From assembly GCF_048270265.1 (NCBI RefSeq), contig NZ_JBLWTD010000005.1:94144-158143 (forward strand): a stretch of DNA of 64,000 nucleotides. The letters run 5' to 3'. The position numbers were made by a program, and so were the translations under genes. Each line of letters starts with the position of its first letter. Positions within the stretch are counted from its first letter, which is position 1. The notes under the pieces were generated by a model. The model had not been told where the DNA came from. It did no database searches and saw only the letters and a list, made by a program, of their open reading frames with translations. The DNA comes from Maricaulis sp048270265 (GTDB lineage Bacteria; Pseudomonadota; Alphaproteobacteria; Caulobacterales; Maricaulaceae). Shown here piece by piece: positions 52,575-60,286 of the stretch.

Positions 52575-52807
52575 GGCATGTATCCCCGTTATTTTTTCTT
52601 CTCTGAGGTCGAGAATGGAAGCGGGGAAAGCACAAGCGTGAGAATCACGCCGACCTGTTCATGCCACCCCGATGGTCTGGACTATGCCCAAAGCCATCGA
52701 GCGGCGCAACACGCCTTCTTGATAGGGAAAAAGCGCGGCTCGCACAGATCTAGAACCGGAAGTGGCCGGCCGAAACCGGAGCTGTTACGCGGCGCAGGGC
52801 GCGGCGA

Positions 52808-53302
52808 TCAGCGCCGCAGCATGAGGGTGTCCGGAGTGCCGACCCGGATTTCGGCGATGGCCGAGGCACCGTAATAGTCGCGCAGGACCGATTCCCAGAC
52901 CCGCGTCGCAAGCTCCAGGTCGAGCCCGGAACCATCGGCATTGGACAGCGGGATTCGCGAGGCGGCCCGCACCATGGCATCGAGCGCGAAATGGGTCCGT
53001 TCCTGCATGTCCCAGACATTTTGCCCGTCAGCAGCGCGGACGCGGACACGGACATAGGCATAGCCGGTCAGGCGGCCTTCGACGGAAAGCGGGGCGACAA
53101 CCGCAGGCAGGGTAAACACCCGCGGATTGGCGGCCATTTCCTCTTCCTCCGCGCTGTCCTCATCTTCCGCGTCACCGGAGAGGTTGAACAGGGTCACAAA
53201 GCGATTGCCCGAGCCTGATCCTGAGGCGCCACCGCCACCGCCGCTGGCCAGGGCCGCCGACGAAAACCAGACCGACAGGAGTATCGCCAGAAAAATACGC
53301 AT
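52808..53302 (-). CDS. putative secreted protein with Gly/Ser and acidic low-complexity N-terminus
   Basis: The ATG at 53302 has AGGTGAT upstream. The 164-residue protein has a signal peptide (MRIFLAILLSVWFSSAALA), a GGGGGASGSGSG stretch, then an acidic run (DAEDEDSAEEEEM), and a domain that may be membrane associated or a flagellar/Tol-like partner (RVFTLPAVVAPLSVEGRLTGYAYVRVRVRAADGQNVWDMQERTHFALDAMVRAA). I do not recognise the family. It follows thiL by 40 bases and may end the glyA-thiL operon. Confidence 0.72.
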   Translation of the reverse strand: MRIFLAILLSVWFSSAALASGGGGGASGSGSGNRFVTLFNLSGDAEDEDSAEEEEMAANPRVFTLPAVVAPLSVEGRLTGYAYVRVRVRAADGQNVWDMQERTHFALDAMVRAASRIPLSNADGSGLDLELATRVWESVLRDYYGASAIAEIRVGTPDTLMLRR

Positions 53303-53342
53303 GATCACCTCGTTCTTGAACGGTGATCATGGCAGAGGGGCG

Positions 53343-54305
53343 TCAAAAATGCGTGAATCCGCCTGTCCCGGTATCAATCAGGGCGCCCCGTTCGTCGCGC
53401 AGGACTGCCCCCTGCCCTTCGGCGACCTCGCCAATCCGCGTCAAAGGCACTCCGAGCCGGGCCGCCAGGGCCGTCAGCGCCTCGCGCTGCGCCGGCGCGG
53501 CGCAGAACAGCAATTCGTAATCATCACCGCCGCAGACCAGGTTCACGAGCCCGGCCTGCCCCCGATCCGCCAGCCAGGTCCGGGCCGGGGCAGAGACCGG
53601 CACGCACGCCGCCTGCAGCTCAAGCCGGACGCCGTTGAGCTGCGCGATATGGCCCGCATCGGCCATCAGCCCGTCAGAGACGTCCAGGCAGGCCGTGGCC
53701 ACACCGCGCAGGGCCTGGCCCAACGCCAATCGCGGTGACGGGCGGTAATAGCGTTCCAGCAGGTAGGGATCGGCCGGCAGCGCACCGCGCGCGACCTCCA
53801 GACCCAGCCGCGCATCGCCAATACTTCCCGAGACCCAGACATCTTCGCCGGGCCGGGCACCGCGCCGCAGCAATGCCGCGCCGGCCGGCACCTGGCCGAG
53901 CATGGTGAGACTGATGGTGAGAGGTCCCGGTCCGGCCGTCGTGTCGCCGCCGAGCAGGCTGAGGGAAAAGGCCCCCTGGGCACTGGCGAGCCCGTCAACA
54001 AAGCCCTCGCGCCAGGCTTGAGACACCGTGCGCGGCCAGGCAATGGAGCTGAGATATCCCAGGGGCTCGGCGCCCATCGCCGCAAGGTCTGAGAGATTGC
54101 TGCGCACGCAGCGTTCGGCCACGGCCTCCGGCGGATCACTGTCGAGGAAATGCACGCCGGCGACCAGCATATCGCTGGCAACCACCAGCTGGCAGCCCGG
54201 CGCCGGCGTCAGTACGGCGGCATCATCGGTCAGGTCAAGCGCGGCCGGATGGCCACGGGTCAGCGGTGCCAGACGCGTTCGAATAAAGTCGAACTCGCCC
54301 GCCAT
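53343..54305 (-). CDS. thiL: thiamine-monophosphate kinase
   Basis: The 320-residue protein has the PurM/ThiL signature: GEFDFIRTRLAPL, DLTDDAAVLTP, VSDMLVAGVHFLDSDPPEAVAERCVRSNLSDLAAMGAEPL and LLGGDTTAGPGPLTISLTMLG. It phosphorylates thiamine monophosphate to the active diphosphate. It starts 3 bases after nusB and is translationally linked to it. Confidence 0.96.
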   Translation of the reverse strand: MAGEFDFIRTRLAPLTRGHPAALDLTDDAAVLTPAPGCQLVVASDMLVAGVHFLDSDPPEAVAERCVRSNLSDLAAMGAEPLGYLSSIAWPRTVSQAWREGFVDGLASAQGAFSLSLLGGDTTAGPGPLTISLTMLGQVPAGAALLRRGARPGEDVWVSGSIGDARLGLEVARGALPADPYLLERYYRPSPRLALGQALRGVATACLDVSDGLMADAGHIAQLNGVRLELQAACVPVSAPARTWLADRGQAGLVNLVCGGDDYELLFCAAPAQREALTALAARLGVPLTRIGEVAEGQGAVLRDERGALIDTGTGGFTHF

Positions 54306-54308
54306 CGC

Positions 54309-54791
54309 TCAAAGCTCGCCGGGACGGGCCTGGCGCGCGCAGTTGTCGAGCGCGGCATTGACGAATTTCGGCTCGGCCCCCTCGAAGAAGGCGTGAGCGA
54401 CATCGACATATTCATCGATCACGACGCGGGCCGGGACATCGGTCTTCTCGAACAGCTCATAGCCGCCCGAGCGGAGGATGGCGCGAACCGTCGCGTCGAG
54501 ACGTTCCAGACGCCAGCCCTCGGCCAGCAGCGCATTGATCGCGAGATCCACGGTCGCCTGCTTGGCGACAACGCCGGCAACCAGGGCTTCGAAGAAGGCC
54601 TCGTCGGCCTCGACGAAATCAGGGTTTTCGCCTTCATGGCCAAAGCGGTGATCGCGAAATTCGGTAATCACGTCGGCAGCGCCGCGACCGGATATTTCCA
54701 TCTGGTACAGGGCCTGCACGGCAGCCAGCCGGGCGGCGCGGCGCAGACGGGCGCGATTGTCGGAGGGGTTTTCTTTGTTCTGCGCGCTCAT
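54309..54791 (-). CDS. nusB: transcription antitermination factor NusB
   Basis: The 160-residue protein has the NusB pattern RAARLAAVQALYQMEISG, RLDATVRAILRSGGYELFEKTDVPARVVIDEYVDVAHAFFEG and the end PKFVNAALDNCARQARP. It acts in rRNA antitermination. Its ATG overlaps the ribH stop (ATGA), a common ribH-nusB pairing. Confidence 0.96.
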   Translation of the reverse strand: MSAQNKENPSDNRARLRRAARLAAVQALYQMEISGRGAADVITEFRDHRFGHEGENPDFVEADEAFFEALVAGVVAKQATVDLAINALLAEGWRLERLDATVRAILRSGGYELFEKTDVPARVVIDEYVDVAHAFFEGAEPKFVNAALDNCARQARPGEL

Positions 54792-55219
54792 GGAGCTCTC
54801 CTGAACCGGTCTCTCAGCGCGATCAGTGCGAGGCAGGCCCCGGCCACATCTGCGCCCTTGTTCTTTTCAATCGCACGCCTGAGCGCCTGGTCGCGATTTT
54901 CAACCGTCAGGATCCCATTGCCCAGCGGAATACCCCGCAAGGACAGGTCCATCAGGCCGCGCGCCGATTCGCTGCAGACATAATCATAATGCGTCGTCTC
55001 GCCGCGAATGACGCAGCCCAGCGCGACATATCCGTCATAGCCGGCCTCGCCAAGCACGGCTTGTGTGATTGCGCCGGGAATTTCCAGCGCACCGGGCACC
55101 TCGACGAGGTCGAAACTGGCACCGGCAGCGGTCAGGGCCTCAATGGACCCGGCGATCAGGGCATCGGCGATATCGCGATAGAAGGTCGCCGCGACAATCA
55201 GGACTCGACGCTGGCTCAT
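54788..55219 (-). CDS. ribH: 6,7-dimethyl-8-ribityllumazine synthase
   Basis: The ATG at 55219 with GGAGGAG upstream gives 143 residues. The active-site motifs VEVPGALEIPGAITQ and VALGCVIRGETTHYDYVCSESARGL are present. RibH condenses the pyrimidine and dihydroxybutanone phosphate. Its start shares a base with the ribBX stop (TGATG). Confidence 0.96.
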   Translation of the reverse strand: MSQRRVLIVAATFYRDIADALIAGSIEALTAAGASFDLVEVPGALEIPGAITQAVLGEAGYDGYVALGCVIRGETTHYDYVCSESARGLMDLSLRGIPLGNGILTVENRDQALRRAIEKNKGADVAGACLALIALRDRFRRAP

Positions 55220-56337
55220 CACAACTCCTCCGGAAAATGGCGTTCTTCACTGACGCTCAGGCCATAGCCTTCAAGCCCGACAATGGTTTGCGGCTTGGTC
55301 GTCAGCAGGATCATGTCGCGCACGCCGAGATCGAGCAGGATCTGCGCCCCGACACCGTATTCGCGCAGGCGCCGCGCATGGCGCTCGGTTTCCGGCAGCG
55401 CCGGATGCGCGCCGAGCCGCTCGACAATCGCCGTATGGCTGGTCTCGCGGATCAACACCATCACGCCGGGGCCCCTGTGGTTTGCCAGCGAGCGGATTCC
55501 CGCTTCGACCAACCCGCCGCGGCCGCCGGAGTCCTTGAGGACATCATCGACGAAACTGACCTTGTGCATGCGCACCATGGTCGGCGCCTCGGCCGAGGGC
55601 ATTCCCTTGACCAGGGCGACGTGTTCGGCACCGTCGAGCGTATTGCGGAAGACGACCAGTTTGAACGGCCCGCCCCACTCGCTCTCGAATTCGGTTTCCA
55701 GGCGCCGCTCGATGAAGCGGTCATGCTTGCGGCGATAGGCGATCAGATCCGCGATGGTACCGATCTTGAGACCGTGCAATTGCGCGAAGGCGACCAGATC
55801 GGGCAGGCGCGCCATGGTGCCGTCTTCATTCATGATCTCGCAGATCACCCCGGCCGAGCCAGCACCGGCAAGCCGCGCCACATCGACCGAGGCCTCGGTA
55901 TGTCCGGCGCGGACCAGCACGCCGCCATCGCGGGCGACGAGCGGGAAGACGTGTCCCGGGGTGGCGAGATCATCGGCGCCCAGGGCCGGATCGGTCGCGA
56001 CCTGGATGGTGCGGGCGCGGTCATGCGCTGATATGCCCGTGGTGACACCTTCGCGTGCCTCAATTGATACCGTGAAGGCCGTCTGGTGACGCGAACGGTT
56101 ATCCGAGGCCATCAAGGTCAGGCCGAGCGTGTCGCAACGCTCCTGGCTCATCGCCAGGCAGATCAGGCCGCGGCCATGCTTGGCCATGAAATTGATCGCA
56201 TCGGGCGTGGCGAATTTGGCCGGAATGACCAGATCGCCCTCATTCTCGCGATCCTCGGCATCGACGAGGATGAACATGCGCCCGTTTCGGGCATCCTCGA
56301 TCACGTCCTCGATCGGAGACAGGGGGATATCACTCAC
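55219..56337 (-). CDS. 3,4-dihydroxy-2-butanone-4-phosphate synthase with degenerate GTP cyclohydrolase II domain
   Basis: A GTG start overlaps the ribE stop. Residues 1-200 or so form an intact dihydroxybutanone-phosphate synthase: EDRENEGDLVIPA, GLICLAMS, HDRARTI and RAGHTEASVD. The second half has a GCHII fold but the zinc motif C-x2-G-D-x3-S-x-R-C-D-C is not found; the matching stretch reads VRMHKVSFVDDVLKDSGGRGG. The protein is thus a RibBX hybrid, and the GTP cyclohydrolase II step needs another gene. It is in the riboflavin operon. Confidence 0.92.
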   Translation of the reverse strand: MSDIPLSPIEDVIEDARNGRMFILVDAEDRENEGDLVIPAKFATPDAINFMAKHGRGLICLAMSQERCDTLGLTLMASDNRSRHQTAFTVSIEAREGVTTGISAHDRARTIQVATDPALGADDLATPGHVFPLVARDGGVLVRAGHTEASVDVARLAGAGSAGVICEIMNEDGTMARLPDLVAFAQLHGLKIGTIADLIAYRRKHDRFIERRLETEFESEWGGPFKLVVFRNTLDGAEHVALVKGMPSAEAPTMVRMHKVSFVDDVLKDSGGRGGLVEAGIRSLANHRGPGVMVLIRETSHTAIVERLGAHPALPETERHARRLREYGVGAQILLDLGVRDMILLTTKPQTIVGLEGYGLSVSEERHFPEEL

Positions 56338-56945
56338 GCGGAAGCCTCCGGAAATTCACTCAGACGCGCGGCGTAGCGCGCCATGAGGTCAACCTCAAGG
56401 TTGACGCGCGCCCCGCTGCGCAGCTGACCCATTGTAGTTGCACTCGCGGTATGGGGGATAATCATCACGTCGAAGCTCTCCGGCGTGACCGCATTGACGG
56501 TCAGCGAGACGCCATCGATCGTGATCGAGCCCTTGCGGGCAATGAAGCGATTAAGGACTGGCGGCGGGGTGATGGTGAAGACAATCCACTCCCCCTCCTC
56601 GCGCCGCTCACGGACCTCACCGACGCCATCGACATGGCCGGTGACCAGGTGACCGCCAAGTTCGTCGCCGATTTTCAGGGCGCGTTCGAGATTGACCGAA
56701 TCGCCGACGCGCCAGTCACCCAGGGTCGTCAGGCGCAGGGTTTCCGGCGAAACCTCGACGGCATGCCAGCCGCCTGTCCCCGCCTCACCCTTGTCGACGA
56801 CGGTCAGACAGGCGCCGGCATGGGCGATGGAGGCGCCGAGTTCGATGCCGTCAGGGGCGTAGGGGGTCTCGATCTCGAAGCGTTTCACGGCCTCGCCGCT
56901 GATGGCGCGTATGCGCCCGAGCGCGGTGACAATTCCGGTAAACAT
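56334..56945 (-). CDS. ribE: riboflavin synthase (alpha chain)
   Basis: The 203-residue protein has the duplicated lumazine-binding domain. The N-terminal repeat begins MFTGIVTALGRIRAI with GASIAHAGACLTV, and the second repeat has GHLVTGHVDGVGEV and GSITIDGVSLTVN. It dismutates two lumazines to riboflavin. Starts and stops overlap its neighbours on both sides (TGATG with ribD, GTGA with ribBX). Confidence 0.96.
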   Translation of the reverse strand: MFTGIVTALGRIRAISGEAVKRFEIETPYAPDGIELGASIAHAGACLTVVDKGEAGTGGWHAVEVSPETLRLTTLGDWRVGDSVNLERALKIGDELGGHLVTGHVDGVGEVRERREEGEWIVFTITPPPVLNRFIARKGSITIDGVSLTVNAVTPESFDVMIIPHTASATTMGQLRSGARVNLEVDLMARYAARLSEFPEASA

Positions 56946-57523
56946 CAGAGGATCCGCTCATAGCTTTCATGCAGGTCACGGCCGCGCTCGACCAGCGCAA
57001 CGCGTTTGAATGTGGGGGCCAGCTCCAGCCGCTCAAGGCCAAGCGCTGCAATCGCGGCCAGACCGTCACCGCCGAGCACCACGGGCGCCCGGAACCATTC
57101 GATGCGGTCCACCAGCCCCGCGTCCAGCGCGGCGCCGGCAATGGCACTGCCAGCCTCGATCATGACACTGTCATAACCGGCCATGGCGGCGGCCAGGTCG
57201 CGATCACAGAATATCCGCACCCGGCGCGATATATCGGCATGGACGGCCGCGCTGGAAGGCGTGCGCCCGGCCGTATCCATGATCAGGATATCCGGCTGGA
57301 CGGGTGCTGCGATGCCATCGGGCCGCGCCGTCAATTGCGGATCGTCGGCGAGGATGGTGCCGATACCGGTGAGGATGGCCCCATGGGCGGCGCGCATCCG
57401 GTGGACCTCGGCGCGGCTTTCCGGGCCGGTAATCCATTTCGACGCGCCGTTCGCCAGGGCTATGCGGCCATCGAGCGAGGTGGCGAGTTTGAGGGTGACG
57501 CGCGCTCGACCATCCGGCCTCAT
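56945..57523 (-). CDS. riboflavin biosynthesis reductase domain (RibD C-terminal half only)
   Basis: This 192-residue protein aligns with the C-terminal reductase half of RibD: RVTLKLATSLDGRIALANGASKWITGPESRAEVHRMRAAHGAILTGIGTILADDPQLT, and ends VLGGDGLAAIAALG. The N-terminal zinc deaminase (H-A-E and C-x2-C) is not present, and the ATG overlaps the nrdR stop (ATGA), so no room exists for it upstream. It would reduce the ribosylamino pyrimidine only; the deaminase must be elsewhere or replaced. Confidence 0.9.
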   Translation of the reverse strand: MRPDGRARVTLKLATSLDGRIALANGASKWITGPESRAEVHRMRAAHGAILTGIGTILADDPQLTARPDGIAAPVQPDILIMDTAGRTPSSAAVHADISRRVRIFCDRDLAAAMAGYDSVMIEAGSAIAGAALDAGLVDRIEWFRAPVVLGGDGLAAIAALGLERLELAPTFKRVALVERGRDLHESYERIL

Positions 57524-58005
57524 TCGGTCTCGTCTTCCGGATCCCGATTGCCCGGCGCGAGATCTTCATCGGTGATGAATTCACGGAAATCCTGGACCTT
57601 GTGGAAATCCTTGTAGACCGAGGCGTAGCGGACATAGGCCACCGCATCGAGATTCTTCAGCGCTTCCATCACCAGTTCGCCGACCCGGTCGGAGGTGACA
57701 TCGGTCTCGCCGGTGGATTCAAGGCGCCGCACGATGCCCGAAATCATCTGCTCGATACGTTCCGGCTCGATATTGCGCTTTTGCATCGCCAGATGGATCG
57801 AGCGGTTGAGTTTTTCGCGATCAAACTGGACCCGGCGCCCGGACTTCTTCAGCACCGTCAGTTCGCGCAATTGCACACGTTCGAAGGTGGTGAAACGGGC
57901 TGAACAGGCCGGGCATTGCCGGCGGCGGCGGATGGCATTCCCGTCCTCAGCCGGACGGGAATCCTTCACCTGTGTGTCCATATGTCCGCAAAAGGGGCAA
58001 CGCAT
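57520..58005 (-). CDS. nrdR: transcriptional repressor NrdR
   Basis: The 161-residue protein begins MRCPFCGHMDTQVKDSRPAEDGNAIRRRRQCPACSARFTTFER, with the four-cysteine zinc ribbon, followed by the ATP-cone RREVVKKSG-type KKSGRRVQFDREKLNRSIHLA. NrdR represses ribonucleotide reductase genes according to dATP/ATP. It starts 9 bases after glyA, a common glyA-nrdR-rib arrangement. Confidence 0.97.
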   Translation of the reverse strand: MRCPFCGHMDTQVKDSRPAEDGNAIRRRRQCPACSARFTTFERVQLRELTVLKKSGRRVQFDREKLNRSIHLAMQKRNIEPERIEQMISGIVRRLESTGETDVTSDRVGELVMEALKNLDAVAYVRYASVYKDFHKVQDFREFITDEDLAPGNRDPEDETE

Positions 58006-58014
58006 CCGGGTACC

Positions 58015-59322
58015 TTAGGCCAATTCTGGATAGATGGGGAAGCGCGCCGTGAGCGCCTTCACCTGTTCGCGGACCTGGCCCTCGACCTCGGCATCGCCCT
58101 CAGGGCTGGCCACCAAGGCGTCGAGCACCCGCACGATCATCTCGCCGACCTGGCGGAATTCGGCCTCGCCGAAGCCGCGCGTGGTGGCCGCCGGCGAACC
58201 GACACGCAGCCCGGACGTCACGGTCGGCTTCTCCGGATCGAAGGGCACGCCGTTCTTGTTGCAGGTCATATAGGCGCGCTCGAGCGCCTGCTCGGCCAGA
58301 TTGCCCTTGAGCCCCTTGGGCCGCAGATCAATCAGGGCGAGATGGCTGTCAGTGCCGCCGGAGACGATGGCATAGCCGCCAGCCGTGACGGCCTCGGCCA
58401 TGACCTGGCAATTGCGGATCACATCGCGGGCATAGGTCTTGAATTCCGGCCGCAGCGCCTCGCCGAAGGCCACTGCCTTGCCGGCGATGACATGCATCAG
58501 CGGACCGCCCTGCATGCCGGGGAAGATCGCGGAATTGAACTTCTTGCCGAGCTCGAGATCGTTGGAGAGGATCATGCCGCCGCGCGGGCCGCGCAGCGTC
58601 TTGTGCGTGGTGGTGGTGCAGACATGCGCGTGCGGCGTCGGGCTGGGAATGGCCCCGCCGGCGACCAGACCCGCGATATGCGCCATGTCGACCATCAGAT
58701 AGGCCCCGACCTCGTCGGCAATCTTGCGGAACTCGGCGAAATCGATCTCGCGTGGATAGGCCGAACCGCCGGCGATGATCATTTGCGGCTTCAGCTCATT
58801 GGCCTGTTTGCGCACCGCGTCGTAATCGATGCGGGCATCGGATTCGCGCACACCATAGGCATGGGCCTCGAACCATTTGCCGGACATGTTGGGCTTGGCG
58901 CCATGCGTAAGATGGCCGCCGGCGCTCAGGGAGAGGCCGAGGATCTTGTCGCCGGGCTTCAGCAAGGCCAGGAAGACGCCCTGGTTCGCCTGGCTGCCGG
59001 AGTTCGGCTGGACATTGGCGTACTGGACGTCGAACAGGGCCTTGGCCCGATCAATTGCCAGCTGCTCCACCACATCCACATATTCGCAGCCGCCATAATA
59101 GCGTTTGCCCGGATAACCTTCCGCGTATTTGTTGGTCAGCGGCGAGCCCTGGGCTTCCAGCACCGCGCGCGAGACAATGTTTTCCGACGCGATCAGTTCG
59201 ATCTGGCTCTGCTGGCGAAGAATTTCCGCGTGGATGGCGTGCGCCACCTCTCGGTCGGATTCGACCACGGACTGGGTGAAAAAACTGTTCCCTGGAACGG
59301 CTGTCGCGACATCTTCCGGCAT
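58015..59322 (-). CDS. glyA: serine hydroxymethyltransferase
   Basis: The 435-residue PLP enzyme has QIELIASENIVSRAVLEAQGSPLTNKYAEGYPGKRYYGG, the lysine motif TTTHKTLRGPRGG and a normal length. It converts serine and tetrahydrofolate to glycine and methylene-THF. It is the first gene of the long operon to thiL, with the promoter in 59323-59596. Confidence 0.97.
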   Translation of the reverse strand: MPEDVATAVPGNSFFTQSVVESDREVAHAIHAEILRQQSQIELIASENIVSRAVLEAQGSPLTNKYAEGYPGKRYYGGCEYVDVVEQLAIDRAKALFDVQYANVQPNSGSQANQGVFLALLKPGDKILGLSLSAGGHLTHGAKPNMSGKWFEAHAYGVRESDARIDYDAVRKQANELKPQMIIAGGSAYPREIDFAEFRKIADEVGAYLMVDMAHIAGLVAGGAIPSPTPHAHVCTTTTHKTLRGPRGGMILSNDLELGKKFNSAIFPGMQGGPLMHVIAGKAVAFGEALRPEFKTYARDVIRNCQVMAEAVTAGGYAIVSGGTDSHLALIDLRPKGLKGNLAEQALERAYMTCNKNGVPFDPEKPTVTSGLRVGSPAATTRGFGEAEFRQVGEMIVRVLDALVASPEGDAEVEGQVREQVKALTARFPIYPELA

Positions 59323-59596
59323 AATCTGTCCTCTTCAACGCACACACGCTTGCCGGCTTGATAAGGCCGGTCCGCATGACAAACAAGCGTCGAGTTGCCG
59401 CGCCGGCAGGGACAAACTCAGAACCGGCAACTGGATTGCAGCGTATTTCAATCCTCCACCCATACGTTCAGCGATTACCGCTATTCATGCTTTAGTGCTT
59501 GAGCTGAGCAACAACTCACAATACACATCAAGAAATAATTATTGGGCTTGCGCCATCTCCCCCGAACACGCCAAGCGAATTTGAAAGGCCTCAAAT
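59323..59596. promoter_or_regulatory. 274-bp divergent control region for glyA and mucR
   Basis: The region is AT-richer near 59515-59545 (AAGAAATAATTATTGGG) and has no supported gene. It must hold both promoters. AAAGG at 59585-59589 is the ribosome site of mucR. I found no TTAA-N7-TTAA CtrA site in it. Confidence 0.5.
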
Positions 59597-60019
59597 ATGT
59601 CAGAAGAAAACATCATGGCAGTCGACCAGGAAGAATTGCTGCGGATGACCACCGATGTCGTCGCATCCTACCTGTCCCACAATTCGATGCCGGCAGACAA
59701 TGTGCCTGACCTGATCCGCTCGGTTCACACGGCAATGAAGGAAGTTTCCGGCGTTGAACTGAAACAGGAAACGAAATCGAAGCCGGCCGTTTCGGTGGCG
59801 AAATCGATCAGCGATGATTACATCGTCTGTCTCGAAGATGGCAAAAAGCTGAAAATGCTGAAGCGCTACCTGCGCTCGCAATACAACATGTCACCTGACG
59901 ATTATCGCCGGAAATGGAATCTGCCTTCCGATTACCCGATGGTGGCACCGGCCTATTCTCGCAAACGGTCGCAATTCGCCAAGGATATCGGCCTGGGACG
60001 CGGCAAGAAGGACGCGTAA
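59597..60019 (+). CDS. mucR: MucR/Ros-family transcriptional regulator with altered zinc finger
   Basis: The 140-residue protein has the MucR fold: MTTDVVASYLSHNSMPADNVPDLIRSVHTAM and DYIVCLEDGKKLKMLKRYLRSQYNMSPDDYRRKWNLPSDYPMVAPAYSRKRSQFAKDIGLG. The usual C-x2-C/D-x9-H-x3-H finger reads Cys78-x2-Asp81-x9-Tyr91-x3-Gln95, so both histidines are missing and zinc binding is doubtful. MucR proteins bind AT-rich DNA widely and control cell-cycle and surface genes in alphaproteobacteria. The DNA-binding basic tail is intact. Confidence 0.9.
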   Translation: MSEENIMAVDQEELLRMTTDVVASYLSHNSMPADNVPDLIRSVHTAMKEVSGVELKQETKSKPAVSVAKSISDDYIVCLEDGKKLKMLKRYLRSQYNMSPDDYRRKWNLPSDYPMVAPAYSRKRSQFAKDIGLGRGKKDA

Positions 60020-60036
60020 CGCGCCCTCACCGCAGA

Positions 60037-60285
60037 TCAGACGGAAATACCGCGGCCGGGCCTTGTGCCCGGCCGTTTTGCGTCCGGCTCGGCGGATTCG
60101 CCACGATTCATTTTCCAGGCCAGCTTGGCCATGGCGAGTTGATCGATTTCGGCCTTGGTCGTGCGCGGCGGAACCTGGAAGACGACTTCCTCACCGGTTG
60201 CCGCATCGACAGCAGCGACACGCACGCTGCCCCCGACCTGCTGGGTCTCGACGTAGATCTCGCGACCACTCATCGAGACGCCCAT
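60037..60285 (-). CDS. small conserved protein following hemA
   Basis: The 82-residue product (MGVSMSGREIYVETQQVGGSVRVAAVDAATGEEVVFQVPP) starts at 60285, one base after the hemA stop, where the upstream sequence is GGTGACGGG. An internal ATG at 60273 is the alternative. Similar small proteins follow hemA in other alphaproteobacteria in my memory (a DUF6898-like family), but the function is unknown. Confidence 0.75.
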   Translation of the reverse strand: MGVSMSGREIYVETQQVGGSVRVAAVDAATGEEVVFQVPPRTTKAEIDQLAMAKLAWKMNRGESAEPDAKRPGTRPGRGISV

Positions 60286-60286
60286 C

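Noticed and set aside
51078..52874. A 598-codon open frame antisense to hppA
   Set aside because: It mirrors hppA codons in high-GC DNA, is rich in His, Asp and Arg, lacks domain features and a ribosome site.
56338..58020. FMN riboswitch in the riboflavin operon
   Set aside because: All genes overlap or are within 9 bases, leaving no space for an aptamer.
57916..59361. A 481-codon frame antisense to glyA
   Set aside because: glyA motifs are unambiguous on the minus strand and the antisense product has no recognisable domain.
59323..59596. CtrA site (TTAA-N7-TTAA) before mucR or glyA
   Set aside because: Searched by eye here and before the popA-like gene; no match with correct spacing.
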